This document shows, piece after piece, positions 1 to 6,695 of a stretch of DNA of 29,137 nucleotides (positions are counted from its first letter, which is position 1; every line of letters begins with the position of its first letter). A model generated the notes under the pieces. It was not told the origin of the DNA, made no database searches, and was given only the letters and a program-made list of their open reading frames with translations. A program made the translations under genes and the position numbers. The DNA comes from a virus, in IMG/VR virus record IMGVR_UViG_3300048582_000059, positions 1-29,137 of that record, one strand, 5' to 3'.

Positions 1-1
1 C

Positions 2-73
2 TCACGCAAGACCGAGGAGATCAAGCAGCCCCTGGGCGGCGGTGCTCGCAAGGTGGTGAAGCGGTCGCGCTAG
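2..73 (+). CDS. C-terminal end of an unknown upstream gene (partial)
   Basis: Only the last 23 codons are visible, ending in TAG at 71-73. The tail is basic (it ends ARKVVKRSR) and the codons are G/C-ended like the neighbouring genes, so it is probably a true coding end. A small terminase subunit or other packaging protein would be usual here, but nothing in this fragment proves that. The stop codon overlaps the -10-like box that precedes the terminase gene. Confidence 0.55.
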   Translation, partial: SRKTEEIKQPLGGGARKVVKRSR

Positions 74-76
74 TCT
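71..76 (+). promoter_or_regulatory. -10-like box TAGTCT before the terminase gene (leaderless-type)
   Basis: TAGTCT ends 7 bases before the ATG at 84, and no Shine-Dalgarno sequence lies between them. Actinobacterial leaderless transcripts typically start at the initiation codon, 6-8 bases after a TANNNT box. An almost identical arrangement occurs before the gene at 11535. No convincing -35 element is visible. Confidence 0.4.
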
Positions 77-83
77 GCGCGAC

Positions 84-1697
84 ATGCCGGTACTCATCCA
101 AGAACTCCCCGAGGAAGAGACTCCCCACCGGGTTGCCTACGACGAGTTCGAGAATGACGCAGGGGACTACACCGTCCCGGAGGACGAACTCGACGAGGAG
201 GACGCTCAGTTCGTCCACGAGATGATCTTGACCATCCTCGTCTTCATCGAAGACTTCGTCGGGTTCCCCCTCTACCCGTACCAACGGGAGATCGCCTACC
301 GGATCATCGAGTCGGTCATATTGAATGACGGCGAGGAGATCTCCGTCCTCTGCTCTCGACAGAGCGGAAAGACGGAGACCCTCGCCCAGACCATCGCCGG
401 TCTCATGATCCTCCTCCCACGGCTGGCGGTCGCCTACCCGAAGTTGCTCGGGAAGTTCTCCCGAGGGTTCTGGGTGGGGGTGTTCGCCCCCTCGGAGGAG
501 CAGGCCGAGACGGTGTGGAGCCGAGTGCTCGGGTACCTCACGGCCGAGCGGGCGGTCCAGTTCCTCGTCGACCCCGAGATCGACGACCGGGTGGGCAAGA
601 CCGGTGGCAAGGCCAAGACCGTGGCGCTCAAGAAGAGCGGGTCCCTGTGCCGTATGCAGACCTGCAACCCTCGGGCCAAGATCGAGTCGAAGTCGTACCA
701 CTTCGTGCTGATCGACGAGTGCCAGGACGCCGACGAGTTCACGGTCATCAAGTCGATCGAGCCGATGATGGCTGCGTACAACGGGACCATCGTGAAGACC
801 GGCACCTGCAACCGCACCAAGGGCCACTTCTACAAAGTCTGCAAGCGCAACGAACGGCGAGCGACGCACCGAGGGGCGCGACGCAACCACTTCGAGTTCA
901 ACTACAAGACGGTCATCAAGTTCAACCCCCAGTACAAGAAGTTCATCGACCGTGCCAAGGCTCGCATCGGCGAGGACTCGGACGAGTTCCAGTTGTCCTT
1001 CGCCTGCAAGTGGCTCATCGACCAAGGCATGTTCACCACCGACGAGGCGCTCGAAGGCCTCGGGGACAACCGGATGCAGTTGGTCGGGACGTGGTGGAAG
1101 ACGCCGGTCGTCGTCGGCGTGGACCCCGCCCGCACCAAGGACTCGACGGTCGTCACGGTCGTGTGGGTGGACTGGGACTACCCGGACGCCTTCGGCTACT
1201 ACGAGCACCGCATCCTCAACTGGCTGGAGATCACCAACAAGGAGTGGGAGGAGCAGTATTACGAGATGTACGACTTCCTCTCCCACTACAACATCCTGCG
1301 GATCGGGGTCGACGTGACCGGCATGGGTTCCGCCGTGGCCGACCGGTTGAAGCGCCTCTTCCCCGACGTCGAAGTCGTGGAGTGCTCCTCGGACTCGAAG
1401 AACCAGAGCGAGCGCTGGAAGCACCTCAAGACGCTGATCGAGCGCCGGGCGCTGGTCATCCCGTGGCACAGCAAGGCTCGGAGAGTTCGTTGCCACCGCC
1501 GGTTCCTACAGCAGATGTCGGACCTGGAGACGAAGTACCAGGGCAAGTACATGCTCGCCGAGGCCCCGGGCGAGAAGGATGCCCATGACGACTACCCGGA
1601 CAGCCTGGCCATCGCCTGCGCCATGACGCTCGACGAGGTCATCCCTGAGGTGGAGGAGTTCAGCGATCCCTTCCACCAGACCCGCACACGTAGGTAG
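84..1697 (+). CDS. terL: Terminase large subunit (DNA packaging ATPase-nuclease)
   Basis: This 537-residue protein has the full terminase layout. The ATPase has a Walker A motif CSRQSGKTE (residues 90-98, K96) and a Walker B motif FVLIDECQ (D211, E212). The RNase H-like nuclease has three acidic sites: GVDPARTKDS (D347), IGVDVTGMG (D410) and HDDYPDS (D502, D503, D506). It powers DNA translocation into the procapsid through the portal and cuts the concatemer. Its length is normal for the family and it appears intact. ATG 84 has no SD site but follows a TAGTCT box, suggesting leaderless initiation. The next gene starts 9 bases after its stop. Confidence 0.97.
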   Translation: MPVLIQELPEEETPHRVAYDEFENDAGDYTVPEDELDEEDAQFVHEMILTILVFIEDFVGFPLYPYQREIAYRIIESVILNDGEEISVLCSRQSGKTETLAQTIAGLMILLPRLAVAYPKLLGKFSRGFWVGVFAPSEEQAETVWSRVLGYLTAERAVQFLVDPEIDDRVGKTGGKAKTVALKKSGSLCRMQTCNPRAKIESKSYHFVLIDECQDADEFTVIKSIEPMMAAYNGTIVKTGTCNRTKGHFYKVCKRNERRATHRGARRNHFEFNYKTVIKFNPQYKKFIDRAKARIGEDSDEFQLSFACKWLIDQGMFTTDEALEGLGDNRMQLVGTWWKTPVVVGVDPARTKDSTVVTVVWVDWDYPDAFGYYEHRILNWLEITNKEWEEQYYEMYDFLSHYNILRIGVDVTGMGSAVADRLKRLFPDVEVVECSSDSKNQSERWKHLKTLIERRALVIPWHSKARRVRCHRRFLQQMSDLETKYQGKYMLAEAPGEKDAHDDYPDSLAIACAMTLDEVIPEVEEFSDPFHQTRTRR

Positions 1698-1700
1698 TGT
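1695..1700 (+). promoter_or_regulatory. -10-like box TAGTGT before the 2H-phosphoesterase-like gene
   Basis: TAGTGT begins at the terminase stop codon and ends 6 bases before the ATG at 1707. No SD site is present in the 9-base gap. The spacing matches the boxes before 11535, 14190 and 28831. It is a candidate leaderless promoter, with no clear -35 element. Confidence 0.3.
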
Positions 1701-1706
1701 CTGGAC

Positions 1707-2123
1707 ATGCCCAGTGTCGTCATCGTCGCCCTCCCTCGATACGCACCGCCGGAGGTGCATTGCACGATCGCCTACCTGGGGGACGTCGAGAGCGCTGTCG
1801 TACCCCCCAACCTTGCGTCGATCGTGCAGGCCGCTGCCTGGTTCCAGGTGCCCTTCACCGCTCGGGTGGTGCGCCCCAACCAGTTCGGCCCTGACGGTGA
1901 AGACTCCGTTGTCGAGATCGAGAGTATCCACCTGCGCTCTCTCCGGGACTCGTTCGAGTTCCTGAGCGCCAGCCGGTGGGGGTTCCGTCCGCACATCACC
2001 GAGCAGCCAGGGTGGCCCCTCCCGCAGCCGGGCACCACGATCGAGTTCGACCGCTTGGCCCTCTGGCATGGTGACGATCGGTACGTGTACGCCCTCGGCA
2101 CGGGTGCCCCTCGGAGCGCATAG
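1707..2123 (+). CDS. 2H phosphoesterase-like protein (LigT / 2'-5' RNA ligase superfamily fold)
   Basis: The 138-residue protein carries the two H-x-T motifs that define 2H phosphoesterases: HCT at residues 18-20, in HCTIAYLG, and HIT at 96-98, in FRPHITE. Their spacing of about 78 residues and the surrounding strands fit the duplicated fold. Known members hydrolyse or form 2',3'- or 2',5'-linked phosphodiesters. In phages they include RNA end-processing enzymes and the anti-CBASS nuclease Acb1, which degrades cyclic oligonucleotide signals. The substrate here cannot be read from sequence. The gene sits alone between terminase and a set of unknown genes, which suggests an accessory rather than structural role. 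ATG 1707 has no SD site but follows a TAGTGT box. Confidence 0.8.
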   Translation: MPSVVIVALPRYAPPEVHCTIAYLGDVESAVVPPNLASIVQAAAWFQVPFTARVVRPNQFGPDGEDSVVEIESIHLRSLRDSFEFLSASRWGFRPHITEQPGWPLPQPGTTIEFDRLALWHGDDRYVYALGTGAPRSA

Positions 2124-2148
2124 CCCGCGAACACTCTCTCCGTCGTAC

Positions 2149-2154
2149 TACTGT
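2149..2154 (+). promoter_or_regulatory. Possible -10 box TACTGT in the 71-base gap before the gene at 2195
   Basis: The intergenic stretch 2124-2194 holds TACTGT about 40 bases before the ATG at 2195, and an AAGGAG ribosome site at 2183-2188. A transcript starting near 2161 would have a leader of about 35 bases with a normal SD site. No good -35 element is present, so this is only a candidate. Confidence 0.2.
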
Positions 2155-2194
2155 CAGGTTCGTCCAGCAGCAGTGCACTCTCAAGGAGACCGTC

Positions 2195-2599
2195 ATGGGC
2201 ATCATCGCACCGAACCCCCTCTACCCCGAGCGCAGCCCGCAGGCCTTCGACCGCTCGGTGGCCCCCGACATCACGGGAAACCGTGGCCCCCTGCGTCACG
2301 AAGAGGGAGTCGCCACCGACACCGACGTCCCGTCGGACTTCATCCGTGGTGCGTTCTACGACACCACGTTCGCCCCCGGTCGCATCAACCACAACACCCC
2401 GGACGCTCAGTTCAAGCACGCCGACGAGACCATGCGTGAGCGTGCCCACGTCGGTTCGGCTGCTTGGGTCGAGGCCCCGCAGGTTCTCAGCGACTTCGTC
2501 CAGGGTGCCCAGAGCGGTCAGAGCATGCCGCAGTGGGAGCGGGTCATGAACGACGGCGGGTACCAGAAGCGCCCGGCGTCGACCATCGTCCCCGACTGA
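2195..2599 (+). CDS. Unknown protein, 134 aa
   Basis: The start is clear: ATG 2195 follows AAGGAG at 2183-2188, and codon use is strongly G/C-ended as in the capsid genes. The protein is hydrophilic, rich in Pro, Asp, Gln and Arg, with no membrane segment, signal peptide or recognised domain. It looks partly disordered in its first 60 residues. It begins a run of four small unknown genes (2195-3983) between terminase and portal. Its strong ribosome site suggests substantial late expression, so a minor virion protein is possible, but that is inferred from position only. Confidence 0.85.
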   Translation: MGIIAPNPLYPERSPQAFDRSVAPDITGNRGPLRHEEGVATDTDVPSDFIRGAFYDTTFAPGRINHNTPDAQFKHADETMRERAHVGSAAWVEAPQVLSDFVQGAQSGQSMPQWERVMNDGGYQKRPASTIVPD

Positions 2600-2614
2600 T
2601 CGAGGAGTCCCGCC

Positions 2615-3181
2615 ATGGGTTACGGAGCGAGCGGGTTCTACCCGAATCGTGCCACCTACGTTCCGCAGGTGGGGGAGGTGCGGGTCCAGCGACCGGCCAA
2701 CGACCCCGGGAGTCCCTTCGGGAACACCGCCCCGGGCCACAGCCAATACCCCGTCCGCAAGGGCGAGATCAACGCCGCTGCCGCTCGTGCCTACGGACAG
2801 ATGGCCTCCCCCTCGTCGACCGCCGGGGAGGCGAGGGCGGTCCTCGACGCCCCCGGAGTCACCAAGCACATCCGAGCACAACAGCATCGGGAGCAGAACC
2901 TCCTGCAAGGCACTCGGCACGCCTTGGACGATGCTGGGCTGTCCAAGTCGTCGCAGGGTGGTTCACAGCAGAGCGCCTCCTCCAGTTCTGGGTTGTGGAC
3001 TCCGGCCCAAGGAGACGATCCATGGGACTGGGGTGCTGCCGCCGCCGGTCCCGGCGGACGCAGCCCCGCCGGGGATGCTTCGACAGCCGCAGCCGCAGCC
3101 GCATCGGTAGCCGCTGTTCTGGGCGGAGCACACTCTGCGGTCAGCAGAGACCCCCGCTGGCGGAACTCCAGAGCCAGTTGA
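2615..3181 (+). CDS. Unknown low-complexity Ala/Ser/Gly-rich protein, 188 aa
   Basis: ATG 2615 lies 15 bases after the previous stop and follows a GAGGAG ribosome site. The N-terminal 110 residues are mixed and polar. The C-terminal part is low-complexity: a Ser/Gln stretch (SSQGGSQQSASSSSG), then runs of Ala around residues 140-170. No enzyme motif or membrane helix is visible. Its proline, alanine and glycine content suggests extended or disordered structure. I do not recognise the family; a virion-associated role is possible from position only. Confidence 0.8.
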   Translation: MGYGASGFYPNRATYVPQVGEVRVQRPANDPGSPFGNTAPGHSQYPVRKGEINAAAARAYGQMASPSSTAGEARAVLDAPGVTKHIRAQQHREQNLLQGTRHALDDAGLSKSSQGGSQQSASSSSGLWTPAQGDDPWDWGAAAAGPGGRSPAGDASTAAAAAASVAAVLGGAHSAVSRDPRWRNSRAS

Positions 3182-3232
3182 GTACAGAAGTCCTGACGTA
3201 GGATCTCCATCAAGGGAAAGAGGTACGTACCC

Positions 3233-3397
3233 ATGAACGACACCAACGCACAGCCGCAGGCAGGTCAGATCGCTCCGGGCGAAGAGGCCGGAAGCCGCCC
3301 CCAGGACACCCCGTACAACGGGTGGCAGCCGGGCGCTCACATCGGCTACCCCCTGAACGACTCCTTCTGGGTCGGAGCGCAGGCCGGTCGGTACTGA
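3233..3397 (+). CDS. Small unknown protein, 54 aa
   Basis: ATG 3233 opens a 54-codon frame ending in TGA at 3395-3397. A purine-rich GGGAAAGAGG ribosome site lies at 3213-3222. Codons are almost all G/C-ended, which supports coding. The peptide is polar, with Asn, Gln, Pro and Gly and several aromatic residues near its end (NGWQPGAHIGYP, then SFWVGAQAGRY). No domain is recognised. The next gene starts with GTG one base after its stop, so the two are probably translated together. Confidence 0.7.
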   Translation: MNDTNAQPQAGQIAPGEEAGSRPQDTPYNGWQPGAHIGYPLNDSFWVGAQAGRY

Positions 3398-3398
3398 C

Positions 3399-3983
3399 GT
3401 GGATCTCAGCCCTCAGTTCCAAGAGGCCAGCAGACGGCTGAGGGACCCCGAGATCAAGGGGTTCACGATGGACCAGCAGGGCAACTTCCTGGACAGCGGT
3501 TTCTCCGTCGGTGCCTATGCGGACAAGGAGCGCCGCCACCCCATCGAGGACACGGACGCCGCCGTCATCGGGGACTACCACGAGAACATCGGCCACCCGG
3601 ACCCGCTCGACACCACGGGCGGCTGGAACTCTGGTCAGCAGGGGGTGCTCGACGTCTCCCGGGTGTTCCCGGCCAGCCCACAAGGGCACGCCCAGTCACG
3701 ACGCCAGCAGATCCTCTCGGGGCAGGAGGCGTCGTACGTCCTCCACACCGACCAGGAGGAGTTCAACCCCTTCCACGAGGCCTCCATCGGCAGCCGCATC
3801 GCCGGAGCGCCCCCCACAGACGCCCAGAACCCGCACCCCTACCCGGAGTTCGTTCGAGCCGCCAAGGCGAACCCGAGAGCCGCTCTGGACCCCACCAAGA
3901 ACCCCGAGATCGCCGCCTGGGCCGACGGCCCTCTCGTCAGAGACCGCCGGAAGAAGCCAGACGCCGGTCAGACGCCCACCTGA
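3399..3983 (+). CDS. Unknown hydrophilic protein, 194 aa
   Basis: The frame begins with GTG 3399, one base after the previous stop. The codons from 3399 to the first internal ATG (3468, with an AAGGGG site upstream) are G/C-ended, so I keep the longer GTG form; ATG 3468 remains an alternative. The protein is polar, with Asp, Glu, His and Arg spread throughout and no membrane segment. The HPDPLDTTGGWNSGQQG region and the conserved-looking HTDQEEFNPFHEASIGSRIAG stretch do not match a family I know. Its 3' end overlaps by 47 bases the end of the opposite-strand gene at 3937-4125. Confidence 0.8.
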   Translation: MDLSPQFQEASRRLRDPEIKGFTMDQQGNFLDSGFSVGAYADKERRHPIEDTDAAVIGDYHENIGHPDPLDTTGGWNSGQQGVLDVSRVFPASPQGHAQSRRQQILSGQEASYVLHTDQEEFNPFHEASIGSRIAGAPPTDAQNPHPYPEFVRAAKANPRAALDPTKNPEIAAWADGPLVRDRRKKPDAGQTPT

Positions 3984-4125
3984 GGATCTCGTTCTCGGGA
4001 ACACCCAGGAGGCGCGAGACGACGCCCATCTCCTGCCGGGCGACAGGTACGTGACGGCAGCCGAGAGCCAGAGTGTCCAGGCGCTCCTGGACATCCTGCG
4101 GGAGAGATTCGAGAACAGCACTCAT
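3937..4125 (-). CDS. Putative small helix-turn-helix DNA-binding protein, opposite strand
   Basis: This 62-codon frame runs against all its neighbours and fills the only + strand gap of about 200 bases in the accessory block (3984-4187). Residues about 33-56 resemble the short winged-helix or helix-turn-helix of MerR/excisionase-type proteins: an E-x5-R first helix, then LLGVPENEILRWASDRRL, matching the usual pattern LLGV-x4-(I/V)-x-RW-x2-D-x-RL. The ATG (4125-4123) has no SD site but lies 8 bases after TATACT, a near-perfect -10 box on the same strand, as expected of a leaderless actinobacterial gene. Third positions are less G/C-rich (about 71%) than in the structural genes. The opposing + frame is open but has no start before GTG 4051. 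A regulator is inferred and unproven. Confidence 0.5.
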   Translation of the reverse strand: MSAVLESLPQDVQERLDTLALGCRHVPVARQEMGVVSRLLGVPENEILRWASDRRLASSGGL

Positions 4126-4133
4126 GGAGACGG

Positions 4134-4139
4134 AGTATA
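4134..4139 (-). promoter_or_regulatory. -10 box TATACT for the opposite-strand HTH gene
   Basis: Read on the minus strand, TATACT ends 8 bases before the ATG at 4125. It matches the bacterial TATAAT consensus at five of six positions, the best match among the boxes I saw. The -35 region is weak, as is common in actinobacteria. The box is within GTATAC, a palindrome, so a weaker TATACG box also faces the gene at 4188. Confidence 0.45.
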
Positions 4140-4187
4140 CGGTGGCCAGTCACCAGACACCAGGAAACACAGCGAGGGGCAGTGGCC

Positions 4188-5846
4188 ATGGCGGCGTCTG
4201 ACCACCTGAGTCCTGGCGTGTCCGGCCGGACACAAGCCGAGGCCGACTACGGCTCCGGCAGACGTGTCACGCCCCCACTGCTGCACGAGATGTCGCCGCA
4301 CAGCGAGCAGGTCGTGCGGGACGGGTTCGAGTCCGCCATGTCCGGGTGGAGGTCGCGAGAGGCCGAAATGCACGCCAAGGGTCTCGCCTCGGCACTCTCC
4401 CCCACTGTGATCGAGAGGCTCACGGACGCTCGTGTCGGCGTCCCTGAGGCGGCAGGCAACCTGGCCGGTGTGTGGGACCGGATGATGGACCACCCCGACC
4501 GCCCCGCCCCGGCGTGGTACTTCGGGCACAACCGTCGCCTGACGGCCGTCGCCGACAAGTACGGGATGCCGTCGGAGAAAGTGATCAACGCCTCTGCGGC
4601 CATGTCGCCGCAGAACGACCCCGACTCCGAGTACCGGGCGGCGTCAGCCATGACGGACGCCGTCGTGAACAAGCGCACCGTCCTCGACAAGAGGACAGGC
4701 AAGCGCCGCCGACTGACGTCCATGAAGCCGGACGAGGTGGCGGACATCACGTCCTCCGCCAACGTGAAGAACGTCTCCGCAGCCCCGGACTTCGACCTGG
4801 CCGGGTTCCGCAACGCCGGTACCAACCGAGTGGGCGGGTGGCGAACCCTGGCCGAGCCAGATCACGACGAGGTCGCCACCATGCAGTCGGCCAAGGTCCC
4901 CTTCTACGCCAAGTTGACATCGGAGTCGAAGGCAGACAGCCCGCTGCACCACGAGTACGAGGCCCGCTTCGGCGACCAGGTGGCGGCACGAGACGTTCGG
5001 AAGGGGCGCGAGGCGGACGCCGCCGCCGGTAAGACCGGCTCCGAGACCATTCGCGGCGTTCCCGACCGGGTGGACCTCTACGGCCTCATGGGCAAGGACG
5101 CAGCGGACGACGACCCCATCCACGACCACCACGTCCTCGGTCGTCGAGGAGGCTACGCCGTTCCGGACACGTGGATGTCTGCCATGCTCTCGGGCCAGGA
5201 CATGCGAGACATGCCCGGCAGCCCCTCCCCGGCGAAGATGGCCGGGTCGCAGACGAAGTCAACGTCCGCCCCCATTCCGGGCACGACGTTCCCCACCCCC
5301 GGCGAAGTCACGGGCGGCAAGCCTCTCACCGGCAACGCCGCCTGGGGCGTGGCTGCCGTGGGGGCGATCCAGGAGGCTGCCATCCGTGCGCGAGAGCCGG
5401 AGGCGCAGACCGACATCCCGCCCGTGATGATGCAGGAGATGACCTGGACCCACGGACGCCGGGAAGTCGCCGAGAGCACCCGAGCGGCCAACGAGGCCTC
5501 AGGCCGCAACCCAGGAGCAGCCGCCAACCGGGTGAAGAAACTCACCAGTGGTGATCTGGCTGGGCAGAAGGAGTTCCGACCGGCGACAGGTTCGAGGGAG
5601 CCGCAGCGGCTCGACACGCCGGGCCTGTTCCACAACGGAAACGACAACCCGCTCGACACCGACAGCGTGTCGCTGACCACCGCTGCTCCCACGAGAAGCA
5701 CTCTCCCCGGCGGCGGAACGACGATGGGCCGAGACCCGGCCCTGCACGGCTTCCACGATGCCGCCACGAGGGAGACCCCCTCCCTCGCCAAGCGTCGGGC
5801 CATCAAGGCGGCGATCGCCAGCACGAAGGACGAGCGGGGGTACTGA
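4188..5846 (+). CDS. Unknown protein with AMSPQND motif, 552 aa
   Basis: I start at ATG 4188 because GAGGGG at 4174-4179 lies 8 bases upstream; an in-frame GTG at 4182 is too close to that site. The N-terminal half (residues about 85-300) looks globular. It has WYFGHNRRLTAVADKYGMP followed by INASAAMSPQND (M139 to D144), a pattern I associate loosely with phage proteins of unknown function carrying an A(A/L/M)SPQ motif. The C-terminal half is low-complexity, rich in Pro, Thr, Gly and Arg, with no membrane segment or known catalytic motif. It may be a virion-carried or DNA-associated protein, but I cannot assign a function. The next gene starts one base after its stop. Confidence 0.85.
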   Translation: MAASDHLSPGVSGRTQAEADYGSGRRVTPPLLHEMSPHSEQVVRDGFESAMSGWRSREAEMHAKGLASALSPTVIERLTDARVGVPEAAGNLAGVWDRMMDHPDRPAPAWYFGHNRRLTAVADKYGMPSEKVINASAAMSPQNDPDSEYRAASAMTDAVVNKRTVLDKRTGKRRRLTSMKPDEVADITSSANVKNVSAAPDFDLAGFRNAGTNRVGGWRTLAEPDHDEVATMQSAKVPFYAKLTSESKADSPLHHEYEARFGDQVAARDVRKGREADAAAGKTGSETIRGVPDRVDLYGLMGKDAADDDPIHDHHVLGRRGGYAVPDTWMSAMLSGQDMRDMPGSPSPAKMAGSQTKSTSAPIPGTTFPTPGEVTGGKPLTGNAAWGVAAVGAIQEAAIRAREPEAQTDIPPVMMQEMTWTHGRREVAESTRAANEASGRNPGAAANRVKKLTSGDLAGQKEFRPATGSREPQRLDTPGLFHNGNDNPLDTDSVSLTTAAPTRSTLPGGGTTMGRDPALHGFHDAATRETPSLAKRRAIKAAIASTKDERGY

Positions 5847-5847
5847 C

Positions 5848-6615
5848 GTGGCCATCAAGCAGGGCAGGCTGTTCGACCCCAGTTCGGTGACCATGCGACA
5901 GTTCGAGCCGCCTGCCTGGGTGGCGGAAGGTGCCAAGAGGTTCGCCTCTGAACGAGGTATGGAGTGGAACCCCGAGGGCCTAGACAACATGCGGGTCGAC
6001 CCGCAGCGAGGACACGCCCAGTACCTCGCCTACAGGGACTCGTTGAAGCAGGCTCAGGCCGGGCAGGAGTCGCCGGAGATCCGGCCCTCGTACCACGCCA
6101 TGCGTTCCCACCTCAACGACCAGTACGACTTCCTCACTCGCCCACAGGAGGCTGGGGGTATGGGAGTCAAGGTGGAGGTGACGCCCCACGACCCCTACCC
6201 CGACGACCCGGCGGGGATGGCGAAGGATCTCGACACGAACCGAAGAATCCAGGTCATGTCCACAGCAACCACTGGCTCGCACGAGTTCTTCGCTGACTCC
6301 GAGAACGACAAGTTCCGGGCCGTGCATGACGTCTTCGGGCACGTGGCCACCGGCCGAGGGTTCAGCCGTGACGGCGAAGAGGCCGCCTACCGCAGCCACC
6401 GGCAGATGTTCCCGGCCTCAGCCCACGGTGCCCTGACCTCCGAGACCAGGGGGCAGAACTCGTGGCTCAACTACGGCCCTGGGGGGTTCGCCAGCCAGGA
6501 GGGGGCAATCGTTGGACTCCCTCGCTGGGCGCAGGAAGACGGCCCCCTGCCCGAGGCCCCTCGCGGTCGCGGACGAGGACCACGCCCGCAGCAGTTGGCG
6601 TTCCCGGGGGTCTGA
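5848..6615 (+). CDS. Unknown protein with HDVFGH / RGQNSWLNYGP domain, 255 aa
   Basis: GTG 5848 follows the previous stop by one base, with CGGGGG 8 bases upstream. The core (residues about 95-212) contains KFRAVHDVFGH (H160, D161, H165), EEAAYRSHRQMFPASAHGALTSE and ETRGQNSWLNYGP (E199 to P211). I recall this set of motifs as a conserved domain of phage and mobile-element proteins, sometimes within larger polyvalent proteins; its activity is unknown to me. The paired His/Asp residues could bind a metal. The C-terminus is a Pro/Arg/Gly-rich tail. It ends the accessory block just before the portal gene. Confidence 0.85.
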   Translation: MAIKQGRLFDPSSVTMRQFEPPAWVAEGAKRFASERGMEWNPEGLDNMRVDPQRGHAQYLAYRDSLKQAQAGQESPEIRPSYHAMRSHLNDQYDFLTRPQEAGGMGVKVEVTPHDPYPDDPAGMAKDLDTNRRIQVMSTATTGSHEFFADSENDKFRAVHDVFGHVATGRGFSRDGEEAAYRSHRQMFPASAHGALTSETRGQNSWLNYGPGGFASQEGAIVGLPRWAQEDGPLPEAPRGRGRGPRPQQLAFPGV

Positions 6616-6646
6616 CGTATGCCTCGCCCCACCCACCGGCTTCGTC

Positions 6647-6652
6647 TAGGGT
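6647..6652 (+). promoter_or_regulatory. -10-like box TAGGGT upstream of the portal gene
   Basis: TAGGGT ends 8 bases before ATG 6661, which opens a short in-frame peptide, and 43 bases before the portal ATG. It partly overlaps an odd palindrome, GGGTC-T-GACCC (6649-6659), which could be an operator. The portal gene has its own ribosome site (AAGGA 6681-6685). Confidence 0.25.
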
Positions 6653-6695
6653 CTGACCCCATGCAGGGCCAGCGGCGTAGAAGGATGTCTCCCCC

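Noticed and set aside
84-1496. Long open frames on the minus strand across the terminase gene, and similar long minus frames at 9345-12185, 13108-15072, 15226-16671 and 19358-20812
   Set aside because: They mirror + strand genes with very G/C-rich third positions, which removes stop codons on the other strand. Their products are Arg/His/Leu/Val-rich, lack domains, and have no promoter or ribosome site.
3984-4209. + strand open frame covering 3984-4209, opposite the HTH gene
   Set aside because: Its codons are G/C-ended, but it has no ATG and only a GTG at 4051 without an SD site, and it runs past the start of the well-supported gene at 4188. The minus-strand frame has promoter, start, stop and domain resemblance, so I prefer it. 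This is a judgement, not proof.
3390-5852. GGTACTGACGTGG shared by the gene junctions at 3390 and 5840 and recurring inside the fibre gene near 27455
   Set aside because: A few shared 13-mers are expected by chance in 29 kb of GC-biased sequence, and the common stop-plus-GTG pattern explains most of the match.
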